From positions 567,001 through 631,000 of the forward strand of contig JAQJVL010000327.1 of NCBI GenBank assembly GCA_035578905.1: a stretch of 64,000 nucleotides of DNA, given 5' to 3'. Positions 24,721 to 34,740 of the stretch are shown here, piece after piece. Numbering within the stretch: the stretch's first letter is position 1; every line of letters starts with the position of its first letter. The DNA is from Stictocephala bisonia. Lineage: Eukaryota; Arthropoda; Insecta; Hemiptera; Membracidae. Both the position numbers and the translations under genes were made by a program. The notes beneath the pieces are model-generated. The model had not been told where the DNA came from. It saw nothing but the letters and a program-made list of their open reading frames with translations, and did no database searches.

Positions 24721-24924
24721 GTTCATACCACTTTTTGTCAGGTCAACTGCATTATGCCATATTAGGTTATATTAACATATGGTTAATTATATTCATAAAA
24801 CAAAAAAATGTGTAGTATTACACTCAAAATGAAATTTGTAGAGGTCTGAGTTTAAGCTTGATTTTTCCATATATTCAGCAATGTTTTCAAGTTGAAAGTT
24901 GGGTTCCAAAGTTATCGAGGGATA

Positions 24925-24978
24925 ACGACGACAAGCAATCGTGAGCTTGGCTGTTCCTTGGTTGGGTGACCAGTGAGC
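24925..24978 (+). repeat. 5S rRNA-like SINE3-type head
   Basis: GACAAGCAATCGTGAGC at 24930, then CTTGGTTGGGTGACCAG at 24957-24973, follow in order and spacing the internal control region of 5S rRNA (GAAGC...GGGCCTGGTTAGTACTTGGATGGGTGACC in animals). The downstream 100 bp is GC-richer and unrelated to 5S. This is what a 5S-derived SINE (SINE3 type) looks like. It is not a functional 5S gene, because both ends are missing. Confidence 0.5.
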
Positions 24979-25137
24979 GAGCCCATCTTTTCACATTTCC
25001 TACCTGGTCACGGGTTGTGGTCCGGAAGTAACCTTTCAGACATTGTCTTCAGGTTACCTTTTAGAGAAGGCTTCTTACCTTAAACTGAATTGGTTTAATA
25101 GAAACTCGTTTAGCTTTATCTATTGAAAAAAGTATTA

Positions 25138-25320
25138 GGACCTTTTCGGTTAATTCACTGCCACTACTTTGGTTAGGTTATGTTATGTTAGGTTTGGTTA
25201 GGTTATATTTGGTTATGTTAGGTTTAGTTACGTTAGATTATGTTAAATTTAGTTATGTTAGATTTAGGTTGGGTTTGGTTTGGTTTTGATAGGTTAAACT
25301 AAGTTATGGTTAAACTAAGA
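25138..25320 (-). mobile_element. hAT-type MITE fragment with expanded GGTTATGTTA run
   Basis: Starts with the family terminus GGACCTTTTCGGTTAATTCA and CTGCCACTAC. It then enters a degenerate run of GGTTAGGTTATGTTA-like units about 150 bp long. In other copies this site holds only a short TTAGGTTAGG string. The rest of the MITE is absent. Confidence 0.65.
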
Positions 25321-25344
25321 AAATATCCAAATATTATTGTAAGT

Positions 25345-25960
25345 AAAATAGCTCAATTCAAGAACCAGCAGGATTATATTTTGTTTCACCAAAAATATAA
25401 ATGACATAAAAAAAGGTAAATTCCTGGGTATAAATGTAAGTTACTATGGACACGTTTTTTAACTACGTATTCTATGGTAACAATATTCATGGATAATTAA
25501 TCAAAACAATTAGTTTCATCAAAAGTGGTTTAATCAATTTAACGGATAGTTAATACATCTCCTGACTAAATGAAGCTGAATTATGTGATTTATGAATTAG
25601 GTCACTTACAAATACTTAAGCGTAAGCAGCCTTGGCAGTAATATAATTTAATATAATAACACAGAGTTCCCTTAGGCAATGCTAAAGTGAAATCAATATA
25701 TTGAACACTTTAATATAATGTAACGTAAATACAATAATCAAAACTAACCAATGAACGAAGAGGTATTTCAATCAAGCCACGTATATTAATCAGACACAAA
25801 TATAAATACTGAGAGAGAATATTACTGAAATACCAGTTATCGTATTGACAGAATTACCTTTGACAGATTACAAAGAGAGACGAGGATTGATTGAATCACC
25901 CATAGGTAATGGGAAACAGAAAAATAACAATTCTATTGGTTCAGTAGTACATTATCAAAT
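25345..25960. repeat. duplication block X, copy A
   Basis: Aligns in order with 31825-32405. Anchors include ACCAGCAGGATTAT, TTCATGGATAATTAA, TGAATGAAGCTGAATT (TAAATGAAGCTGAATT), CAAGCCACGT, AATACTGAGAGAGAATAT and CGTATTGACAGAATTACC. It ends with ATAGGTAATGGGAAACAGAAAA. Long perfect stretches in the right half and gaps in the left half mark an old duplication. No frame is conserved between the copies. Confidence 0.85.
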
Positions 25961-26580
25961 TGAAATTGTATTTTTATGTTATGATCAAATTCAGAATTTA
26001 AAAACTAATTATATTATATAGTGACAATACATAAAACTTATGTTATGTTAAAAATATTATATCATCAAAATCAATGCCGTTTTAACTTTGCATATGTTAG
26101 TCAAGATTTAAAATCAATGCACAATGTTTTATATTAAAAATGTGTTAATTAAAATACTTCACACATAATTAACATATTTTTCAGTATTCCAGCTTAGAGT
26201 GCATGCACAGATACAGTACTGTACAATAACTTATAATAATACTAAAATTTAAAAATTCCCCATTGTAAATTATATCTTATTTTTACAAATGATTAGAAGT
26301 AAAAAAAATAAAAAAATAAATAAATAATAACAAAAATACCATCATGTTAACAATAAAAAGTAACTTAAAATAATTAATATTCCGAAATTACACAATCTTT
26401 GTTATTTATAAGATAACAATATTTTTATAAGTTGATGAAAATTTTGTCAAATGACAATAGTGAAAAATTTTAGCTTTAATTTTAAATGTTCAATGATTAC
26501 TAACATTTAAAATGTTTAACCAGATCATTACTCAATATTACTTTTTGTGAGCCAAATAAAAAAAATAGCTATTAATTTTA
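25961..26580. other. AT-rich DNA, nothing recognised
   Basis: Very AT-rich with A-runs near 26300. No counterpart was found in the second duplication copy. Confidence 0.5.
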
Positions 26581-26587
26581 AAATTGT

Positions 26588-26712
26588 ATCATGGTGCCAC
26601 TTTCCTCTGCTTCATCAACATTGACAGGATAGACGGTATGGTCCATATATTTCTCTTGTGTGATTTTTAACACTGTTTCTTTACATCTTTTAATAAAAAC
26701 AAATTGGTTTAG
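26588..26712 (-). other. possible terminal coding exon
   Basis: On the minus strand an open frame reads ...VLKITQEKYMDHTVYPVNVD, then EAEESGTMIQF and a TAA stop at 26588. It uses G/C-ending codons unlike the surrounding DNA. An AG usable as a splice acceptor (AAGAAACAG) lies at the upstream side near 26678. A better pyrimidine-rich one ending in AAAAG lies just before it. I do not recognise the protein. There is no counterpart in the second duplication copy. It may be the last exon of a minus-strand gene, a pseudo-exon, or chance. Confidence 0.25.
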
Positions 26713-27647
26713 TTCTGATCACTAAAAGTTATTTTAATTCAATTATTTATTAGTTAGTAAAAAAAATACGATTACTATAATGAAAAATAACATGTCAGAT
26801 AGTATTTAATTTTTACTCAAAGATGTACGGTCTAAATTAAAGATAATAATGGATATTAAAATGGCCAAAAGGTGAATAAATGTAATTGACCTCGATATTT
26901 TGTTAGCATTTTATATTATCATGTTTTATAATTATAATTTATAGAGATTTAAAGTGAATGGGACCTAAGAAGTGATTAAAAGTTAAAGTCACTAAAAACT
27001 TGTGAATCCACACTACTACGTTATTAATATTTTGATATAGAAGGTTTACTTAAGTTCCTGTATATTTACCGAACTTTATGTAGATTTATACAAACTATTC
27101 AACCCTATTTATTTATTTGACAGGTTTATCTATTTCGTTTACTGAAATTATAATTGTACTATATAAGTTAGCTCCTATCTTCCCAAGATATACCTTACTG
27201 ATCAATACTAGTCTGCTTTATAGTTTTAGGCCAGTTTTAATGTGCATATACGTGTAGTATTTCTATTGTCTACTTTTATATCATCATGATGCTATCATAT
27301 ACTTTCTGCAATCTCATGTTTTAAATTGAGTTCCACCTTGGGAAGTTGGTTTATTGAATTTATTACGGAATTTATTGAAGTTTTGATCATTAATAGTGTA
27401 TTGTATTGATATGTTTTTGTTTTTAACCTATTTTTTAATTTTTAGAAATAAAAAGTTGTCTTAATTTTAAGGATTTTAGGCCAGATTTTAGGCTATACTA
27501 CTATGTAAAAATTAGGGTTAGTATAAGTGATTTATTTCTAATTAAAAATGTTTATTTATTTAAAAAAAATATACTAATTGTATCATTATTCTATATTTTA
27601 GCAACAAGAACTGTTTTTATCAAAATAATTACATTGAATTGAACTTT
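26713..27647. other. AT-rich DNA, nothing recognised
   Basis: No coding frame or repeat boundary is supported here. Confidence 0.5.
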
Positions 27648-28472
27648 AAGGCTCATTTACACCAAATCAGTTTAAACTAGAATGATTTAATCTTGAGTTT
27701 AAACTTAAAATTAACCAAGAAATGAATGGTGCATGGTTAGTTTACCGTAATTTAGGAGTTTAAAAATTAAGATTAATTAAACCAACATTATTGTTAGGTT
27801 AAACTAAATGTTTTATATTAGTCTCTGTATTTACTTTATTTTTATTGAGGTTAAGATAATAACTGTGTGAAATGGAAGAGATATGTTTTATATCAAATTA
27901 AGGCAGAAGGTTTTAAATAAATAATTAATCGACTACCTAAATTATGAAAGCTAACTGAATAATAGGTAGCTATTAATTTTATTAGCAGCTTTGTTGTCGG
28001 CATGTATTTTATATTTTTAAATGTCGATAAATAAATTAAATTTTCACATTAAATTCTTTTTAAATCTTTAACCATTTTTTGATTTTTCTTTTGTGATATG
28101 GAATCAGTTTTCTTGAACTCCAATTTGTGTTTTTTTAACTCAATCAAGTAAAATCATTTTACTTAAAATTGTTGCCTCTTTCTTTGTTATCCTTCACTCG
28201 TTCCTCCATTTTCATCAAACAGATTCAGTATATGTAAGTATTATACACTTTAATTACTAAAACCAAGTAATAGTCTAGTTGTTTGTAACACAGATAAATA
28301 GTATTTTGAATAAAAACAACAGGAAACAGTATTGCCAACCATATCATTTTAGGTTTAATCTAAACTACATTGGAAAGTATGTTGTGCAAATCAAAATTGG
28401 TTTAAACTTTTAGTTTATCTTAAACTGGATTATTTTAAAACTAGTTTAAAATAATTTTGTGCAAATGGCCCT
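27648..28472. mobile_element. 825-bp MITE-like element with TTTAAAC-rich ends
   Basis: The left end reads GGCTCATTTACACCAAATCA then GTTTAAACTAG. The right end read inward is GGGCCATTTGCACAAAATTA then TTTTAAACTAG. These are imperfect inverted termini of about 30 bp. Both subterminal regions carry further scattered TTTAAAC/GTTTAAAC motifs, a usual MITE trait. A TTAA sits immediately outside the left end and TAAA outside the right, so a piggyBac-like TTAA target is possible but not proven. There is no transposase frame. Confidence 0.6.
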
Positions 28473-28559
28473 AAAACTAAGATATATAAATCAATAATGC
28501 TACTTAAAAAAACTTACAAAAAAAATTGTATTCGTGACGCGTTAAACCTGAGTCATCCA

Positions 28560-28900
28560 TAAAGCTTCCGCTTTGCAATTGCGTGTTAAGTGCTTTTTAA
28601 TCCCCCACTCTTCCAACAACACCTCGAGGTTTGGGATGGTCTGTACCTTCTGGAAAATAGCTATTATCTCTGTTTATACAGTAAAGTGACACTTTACTTC
28701 CGATATTACTTATATGGTATTGGATGTATTTAGCAAGAAAATTAAGGTTTTCTTGCCTTAATATATGACAGTTAAGAAAGAAGTTATGAGACATATCTCT
28801 ACGATTTATTTTTAACGTAGGTATAAACTTTTCACTTTTAGGAAAAGGCTAAATAATTTATTGCTTTAAGCCATATTATTTCTAACACTGAGGTTTTTTT
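28560..28900 (-). pseudogene. duplication block W, copy A, with coding relic
   Basis: Aligns with 34385-34740. On the minus strand both copies encode a related peptide; here FPEGTDHPKPRGVVGRVGD is followed by an in-frame TAA, then KALNTQLQSGSFMD. Copy B has a Tyr codon where this one has the stop. A good splice donor, GTAAGT, follows the frame at about 28517 (after NFF), and copy B lacks it. I do not recognise the family. The shared reading frame suggests descent from a coding exon or transposon ORF, now dead in this copy. Confidence 0.45.
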
Positions 28901-29725
28901 GTAAAAAATCATTCTACTTTCTATTTTTACATTTTAGTAATAAATTCACTACATTTTACTGAAACATAAAAATCTGTTATTTAAATTCCTAAAAGTTTCC
29001 TAAAAAGTTCCTAAAAAAAACTTTTTCCTAAGTTCCTAAAAAAATTAATTGTTTTGTGATTTTATGTTTTATTAATATTAATGATAGTAGAAAATGTTGC
29101 GTGAGAATAAAAATTTATAATTTTAGGGAAATAACCATATTTGATCTTTATATGAAACTAAGTAACAAAATCACTTTTATTATTTATTTACCATTAAGTA
29201 TTAAAATTATACACTTATTAAATAAATCGAGGTCTCAACTACATTACTAGAGTTTTTTTTTAATTTTTTATAATTTCGTTTACATTAGTAAGCAGTATCT
29301 AAGAAGAATTAAAAACTATAACTCTAATAAATATTATACGAGGAAAGAAATTTTGGTTACTAAGCAATATATTAGAAGAATATGAAATCACCAATTATTT
29401 TCGCTATATGTTACGATGTGATATAAACTAAATATTACAATAATATAAAAAACGATATGGCCAAGTTTGGTTTTACAATAATAAAATATTTATTCTTATA
29501 CGGAATGATGCGTAACCCTGATTGTTACTGTTCCTGGTTTTTTTTTAATTATTGCGAGTAATTTCAATTATGGTTTACCTAGTCTGCTTTGTAGATAACT
29601 ATAGGTCATTCCTTTAGTTATTATAATCCAAAGCGTCTTTTTAGCTTTCAAATAGATTTCAAACTATGTTTCGTATACATAATTATGGCAGGAAAATTTA
29701 AATTTCTCTTATAATCCAACATTTA
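28901..29725. other. AT-rich DNA, nothing recognised
   Basis: Includes local CCTAAAAAG-type short repeats (28985-29045). The frame at 29056-29250 is not convincing. Confidence 0.5.
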
Positions 29726-29850
29726 TAAGTTCAAGTTAAATGGTTTCTGTATCAATGATTAGGACAGAGAACATTCCAATGAGCTATACTAATTAAAATA
29801 CCTATGAGACATTTTAAAGTTGACCATCATTGTGAAAAATAGTGGCTCAT
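29726..29850. repeat. duplication block Z, copy A
   Basis: Matches 31050-31168. TTTCTGTATCAATGATTAGG, CATTCCAATGAG (CATTCTAATGAG), TTTTAAAGTTGACCA and TTGTGAAAAAT (TTGCGAAAAAT) occur in the same order. Its position, between W of copy A and Y of copy B, suggests a third, mostly lost unit, or a local duplication. Confidence 0.75.
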
Positions 29851-30029
29851 TGCAAAAAATTTTCATCTTTTAACGGTCATCTCAAATTAGCTGAGGTCTA
29901 TTTAAATTAACTTTAATTAAATTCAGTGGTTGAAATGTCCAAATTATGTCTTCCTTTAAATGTTCACACAATAGTTATGGTATTTTTTCCATTACACAAA
30001 TCATATGTCGTGTTCATGTCGTAAGTGTG

Positions 30030-30325
30030 ATTTAGTCTACCTTTTCTGTGTGTTATCACACTGCTTCCCTCCCTTCTACGTGGGTGGAACTCCACTCAGT
30101 TGAACATCACGTCCGTAAAAACCAAAACCTCGCAGGTTAGTCGGAGTTTCTACTCGAGTAACAAGTCAACTCACGTGTTGAGGGGAGGGTGAAGCAATGT
30201 TTAGGGTGGTGTAACACGGTTTGTGGTCTAGGTTTCAGTTTGACATTCGGTACCAGTGCTGCCACTGATCCGGAAAACTGCTACAGTTGTAGTTTTCTAC
30301 ACTCATTCAGACAATCGTATTAAAT
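30030..30325 (+). promoter_or_regulatory. GC-richer island, possible non-coding first exon
   Basis: This segment is clearly less AT-rich than its flanks and has no long frame. It contains TTTCAGTTTG at about 30235, which includes the arthropod initiator TCAGTT. It ends with GAAAAG|GTAATA at about 30331, a fair 5' splice site. That arrangement suits a transcription start with a first exon. No TATA box or DPE at the expected distance was found. It could equally be an unrecognised repeat. Confidence 0.2.
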
Positions 30326-31049
30326 TTGAAAAGGTAATATTTATTCAACCTTATTTCTTTGTAATGTTTAGTACTCAGAAATATTTTTGTGTATATTTAA
30401 TGATGACCGCCTCTCTGTTTTACAGAAAAAACTAAACTTACTTTCGTCATCTGGTTTTTTTTCAACGCAATTCACTTTTTAAAGTTTTTTGCCTTTGTTT
30501 TTATTCTGTCTACAGCATATTCTACCATATATATAATCGTAATAATATTTATTTTTTTTTCATAATAGCTCATAAACGTTTTTAAATAGTTATTACGTTG
30601 GAATAGGTTTAATTTCATTTCATATTAAATATCAAGTAACTTGTGTATCTACAATCATACACGTTATATATTTCATAAGTATTAGATAATTTACTTTTAC
30701 ATGTTACTAAACATTGTGTTTGAGGTGTAAAAAATATTGTTCAAAACCACCATCCACTTTAACTTCATCACCTGATTGTTTTTATATTTTAAGTCCTTTG
30801 GAAATTAGCAAATTTAAATCGACATAGTAAATATTAGGAACATATTTTCATCGGCTATTATTCAATAAAGCACATTTAGGAGTGTTGTGCGTTAACTTAT
30901 TTAATATCTTATGATACATTGATCGTCAATATATTCAGTGATAAAAAGTTGTGATGAATGGTGTTATTAGTATTAGTGAAGTGAATAGCCATCGTTACTA
31001 AGGTCTACTGTTCCTTAGAATGGGACATATATGTTTTAGAAGTTCATAA
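30326..31049. other. AT-rich DNA, nothing recognised
   Basis: Pyrimidine-rich runs near 30460-30560. No gene is supported. Confidence 0.5.
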
Positions 31050-31168
31050 ATAATAGTTTCAAGTTAAATAGTTTCTGTATCAATGATTAGGGCAGATAAC
31101 ATTCTAATGAGTCATAAAAATTAAAATACTTATCAGACGTTTTAAAGTTGACCACCATTGCGAAAAAT
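31050..31168. repeat. duplication block Z, copy B
   Basis: Counterpart of 29726-29850. Here it is directly followed by block Y (31180-31420). Confidence 0.75.
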
Positions 31169-31179
31169 CCAACTGAAGG

Positions 31180-31420
31180 GCTACAGCTTGTCGAATAATG
31201 CATACCACATCGTATTTTAATGTTTTTTGGCATGTTGATAACTCAGTTCTCTTCCTTGCATAACCCCGAAAACTTAGCAGTCATCTCACATGGACACCCA
31301 AAACGTCAATCGTAAGTGTCAACGTTGACGAAATCCGTTGCGCGTACGCCAAGTCAGTGTGACGAGGACTTGATAACTTGCCACTGTCTCCAAGTAGCAG
31401 TAATCCAGACCTATGTTGAA
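31180..31420. repeat. duplication block Y, copy B
   Basis: Counterpart of 23570-23780, anchored on GCATGTTGATAA, TTGCATAACCCCGAA and TTGCGCGTACGCCAAGTCAG. The 62-codon frame starting at 31316 is not preserved in copy A, so I do not call a protein. Confidence 0.45.
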
Positions 31421-31824
31421 GTTTTGGTATATTTATTAATTGTTTTATTGTATTGTTTAGTAATGTTTTTCAAACTAGTGGGGCCAGTTATGTTTAAATT
31501 ATAATTAATTAATATACAAAGCATGTTATGCTAACTTACACTTCAGACAAATTTATATGGATAATATTTTCTTACGAACGATTACAATGTATTTTTAAAA
31601 AAATCTGACTAAACAGATACTGAACATCATGGACCAAACTAACCTTAAAATATACATATAAAGTCCTACCTTGTCTTTGGCGATATTTTAAAAATTTCCT
31701 ACTTCAAAGTCTTTGTTCTCAAGGTTATTATTAATGAGAACTTCATAGGCCTAAATTAGGCTGGCATTATAAGGCCTTGTTTAGCTTTTTAGTGAGATAT
31801 TATTAATAATAAATATTTCAATCA
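31421..31824. other. AT-rich DNA, nothing recognised
   Basis: No supported feature lies between blocks Y and X. Confidence 0.45.
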
Positions 31825-32405
31825 TAAAACCAGCAGGATTATGGTTATTTAGCCATAACTATAAATGATACCGAAACAGGAAGTTGCGTGAAAATAAAAA
31901 GCAGATTACAATGGGTACTTTGTTTACATGCCTTTTCATAACATGTATGGTATCGTTCATGGATAATTAACCAAATCGGTTTTGCTCCAAATGGTTTTTA
32001 GTCAATATATGTTAATACGTATCCTGAATAAATGAAGCTGAATTTAAAATAATGAAACGCAAATGAACCTACACACTAAACTTATTTAATTTGAAGTCAC
32101 ACAATTTTATGGCTGATGTTAAAGTAATCATTGAGTTCTTTACTATCATGATAACGTAAATAAAATAATTAAAGTTTGCTAACAAACTAAACAATGAATA
32201 ATATTCAGTTCAGAGGTATTTAAATCAAGCCACGTGTGTTGATCAGACACGAGTATAAATATTGAGAGAGAATATCATTGAAATACTAGTTCTCGTATTG
32301 ACAGAATTACCTTTGACAGATTACAAATGGAAATGATTTTGATTGATTGAATCATCCATAGGTAATGGAAAACAGAAAACTGACAACTTTATTGGTTCTG
32401 TAATA
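31825..32405. repeat. duplication block X, copy B
   Basis: Counterpart of 25345-25960 in the same orientation. The best conserved part is 32215-32400 (GAGGTATTTAAATCAAGCCA, CGTATTGACAGAATTACC, TTGATTGATTGAATCATCCA). Confidence 0.85.
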
Positions 32406-32955
32406 AATTATTAATGTTAAAAAATTATAATAAATGTTTCACCGTTACATTTTATAATTGTTTTACTATTTTCATCATGTTATTAAAAAAATTTAATTTC
32501 TTTACCAGAATGTAAATTAGTTTTATTTATACACATATATCTTAGTTTTTTAAGAAAATATTGGCATTTAGTCTATTATTAAAATAAAGTAGTAATACGT
32601 TATTTTTTTTTTTTTAGATAATCTTTGAACTTAGAGTATATTGTTTCCAATTGAACATTAGTTTATAAAAATTCATTAAAAAGTAATTGTATTTATTAAA
32701 TAATATAAACGTTTATACCACATTACTAAGTATCAATATTTTTTAATTTTATTGTTATGGTTTGTATATTTATGAATAATAATTGTGGATTTCAAATTCT
32801 CCTTTTTTCTAATAAAACATGTTATTACATATGCAGTTCAATAAATAGATAAATGTAACATAGTTTCATGACGTAGATAAAGTATAATACAAAATACAAT
32901 AAATTATATATTTAAAAACAAATGTTTAGGTGCTAGACAGTACTTTTTATTACGA

Positions 32956-32959
<4 letters not shown>

Positions 32960-32991
<32 letters not shown>
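32960..32991. repeat. poly-T tract, 32 bases
   Basis: An uninterrupted T run. It could be the poly-A tail of a minus-strand retroposed sequence, but I see no element beside it. The run length is unreliable in sequencing. Confidence 0.9.
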
Positions 32992-32993
<2 letters not shown>

Positions 32994-33069
32994 TGAATGC
33001 CGATTAATCAAATTAACTTACTTGTTTTAGTGAGCATAAACCTTTTGTGTTTCCGACAATTATTTTTGG

Positions 33070-33163
33070 GAATCGCTAGAGTATGTTCCAGCAATTAAAG
33101 TTTGTTGAGCCAGGAGGGACATTTACATGGTATGATGGCGTTCCGCATGAGGAAGGCGAGTAA
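33070..33163 (+). other. short coding-like exon candidate
   Basis: After a CTAG that could be a splice acceptor (pyrimidine stretch ATTATTTTTG upstream), an ATG at 33083 opens a 27-codon frame: MFQQLKFVEPGGTFTWYDG, then VPHEEGE and stop. The codons are unusually balanced for this window. I do not recognise it and it is very short, so it may be a pseudo-exon. Confidence 0.18.
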
Positions 33164-33259
33164 ATGAACGTTAATGATTTTACAGTGATTTGAAAAAAAA
33201 ACAATTATTGAAACTGGTCAATAATTAGTATATTTTAGTTTTAAACACAGCTTTACTAA

Positions 33260-33324
33260 GCATATCTAAACAGCATTACATACTAGTAGAGCAGCTGTAG
33301 TAGGGCTTAGGTAGTAGTGAACTT
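33260..33324 (+). repeat. tRNA-like SINE, 5' half, split by a MITE
   Basis: GGGCTTAGGTAGTAG at about 33303-33317 resembles an A-box/D-arm. If the MITE at 33325-33664 is removed, this joins GACCGCTAGTCC and the B-box-like ATTCAATTCCCGG at 33671-33700. That gives a plausible pol III promoter pair. Support is motif-level only. Confidence 0.35.
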
Positions 33325-33664
33325 GGATCTTTTCCATATATTCACTACTAAAACTTTTTCTGTTTCCGTTAATTCACTACCACTTAATAATTATTCTATT
33401 GTTCTAAAAGCTGTTCCCCACTCATTTTTACGTGTACTGTGGTATTCCTTATCCGCTATGAATTCGATATCACTGACCTTATCTTATCGTTTTCCAAGAA
33501 CTTACACACGGAGAGTGCATTCGGCGGTAAGTTATCATTGGATTTAACATTTCGTGATCAACTTTAGTAGCCACCTAAACTAATCTAACCATAATTTTGT
33601 AAAAAAATTTAGTGGTAGTGAAGTAACGCAAAAAGAAGTGGTAGTGAATTGACTGAAACAGTCC
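33325..33664 (+). mobile_element. hAT-type MITE, full length, nested in a SINE-like repeat
   Basis: Begins GGATCTTTTCCATATATTCA and ends GAATTGACTGAAACAGTCC. It has the same orientation and interior as 14063-14406, including the subterminal TTAATTCACTACCACT copies and a length of 340 bp. The flanking octamers are GTGAACTT (left) and ACGAGCTT (right), which match at 5 of 8 positions, consistent with a decayed 8-bp duplication. The 76-codon frame in it is a chance frame. Confidence 0.8.
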
Positions 33665-33725
33665 ACGAGCTTGACCGCTAGTCCACATTCAATTCCCGGG
33701 GGGAACGTGAATTTTTACCCCTCTC
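33665..33725 (+). repeat. tRNA-like SINE, 3' half of the promoter region
   Basis: GACCGCTAGTCCACATTCAA then TTCCCGGGGGG resembles a tRNA anticodon-arm exit followed by a B box (consensus GGTTCGANTCC). See the 5' half at 33260-33324. Confidence 0.4.
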
Positions 33726-34384
33726 CCACTACTGTGGTTCAAAAGTAATGTTAATCCGAGAGTCCAAAAACTTTAAAAATGGGCTTGTTGAATAAGGTGA
33801 GGTTCCTAAAATTGGGCATCTCTTCCACTAAGAATCAAAGAAAGTTAAGTTTCTTAATTTTAAGCACATGCTTTGAGGAGTACATTTTCATATGCGTTGC
33901 CTACAAAAGTGCTCCGCGTATAGAATAAATACAAATTATATGGGCGTTCATTACAATAGGTTAATTTTTTTACCCTGAAACTCGTAGCTTTACCTAAATT
34001 TGGAAAGTGTCTATGAGACTATGGGATGGTAATTTCACATTTGTATAAGTAATTGCCTTCTAGTTTGAATTGTGTTGATTTGTTCAAACTTGCATGGTGA
34101 TACAAATATTCATTTCCTTTTTAAAACACAATAATTTAGTTATATTTAATATGACAAACATAATTATTCATTTTATTTTAACATTCTTAATTCCATCTCA
34201 ATGTTACTGCAGTTTTCCTTTTAGTTTAAAGTTTTTGCCTATGTTAAATTGGTCTTAATGATTTTTTCCTATTTAAAAATATAGATATTTTGTTTCTAAC
34301 AAAGTTATAATGCCACTGAACCATAAATGTTAAGTAAACAGGTTAATATTGTTGGTAGGGAATAAATGTGCAAGTAAATTCGTG
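33726..34384. other. AT-rich DNA, nothing recognised
   Basis: No gene or boundary is supported. Confidence 0.45.
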
Positions 34385-34740
34385 ACCCATGAACCATGTG
34401 GTATCCATAAAGCTCCCGATTTGCAATTGCGTGTTAAGTGCTTTGTAATCCTCCACTCTACCAATAACACCTAAAGGTATGGGGCGGTTTGTAGCATCTC
34501 GAAAATAACAATCTGTTTTTATACAATGAAGCATCACTTTACGTCCTTGTTATGAAAATATGAGCATTCATATTACATATATATGAACATTACGAGAAAA
34601 TAAATTTAAAACTTCACAACGATTATGTTAAGTTAGGTATATATATTTTCCTTCAAGTAAAGAGCTAAATAATCTTACTCCATATTTTATTGCTATAAGC
34701 CATTAAAAATCTTATCTTAACAAAGTCGCTAAACAAATAT
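34343..34740 (-). pseudogene. duplication block W, copy B, with coding relic
   Basis: Counterpart of 28560-28900. The minus-strand frame is open here for 64 codons (34343-34537): LHCIKTDCYFRDATNRPIP, LGVIGRVEDYKALNTQLQ, IGSFMDTTWFMGHEF. Between the copies the amino-acid phrases are kept (RPxPLGVIGRVEDYKALNTQ). Copy A has an in-frame stop at the Tyr. DNA similarity continues into non-coding sequence at 34628-34740. The family is unknown. It may be a duplicated host exon or an old transposon ORF. Confidence 0.45.

Noticed and set aside
24925..24978. Functional 5S rRNA gene
   Set aside because: Only the internal control region resembles 5S; the first 50 and last 40 bases of a 5S gene are missing.
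25138..25320. Telomeric or interstitial TTAGG array
   Set aside because: The units are irregular (GGTTATGTTA, GGTTTGG, TAGATTTAGG) and begin inside a MITE copy, so a degenerate internal repeat explains them better.
27648..28472. Definite piggyBac-type element
   Set aside because: TTAA is present only on the left; the right flank is TAAA, and no transposase is encoded, so the superfamily is left open.
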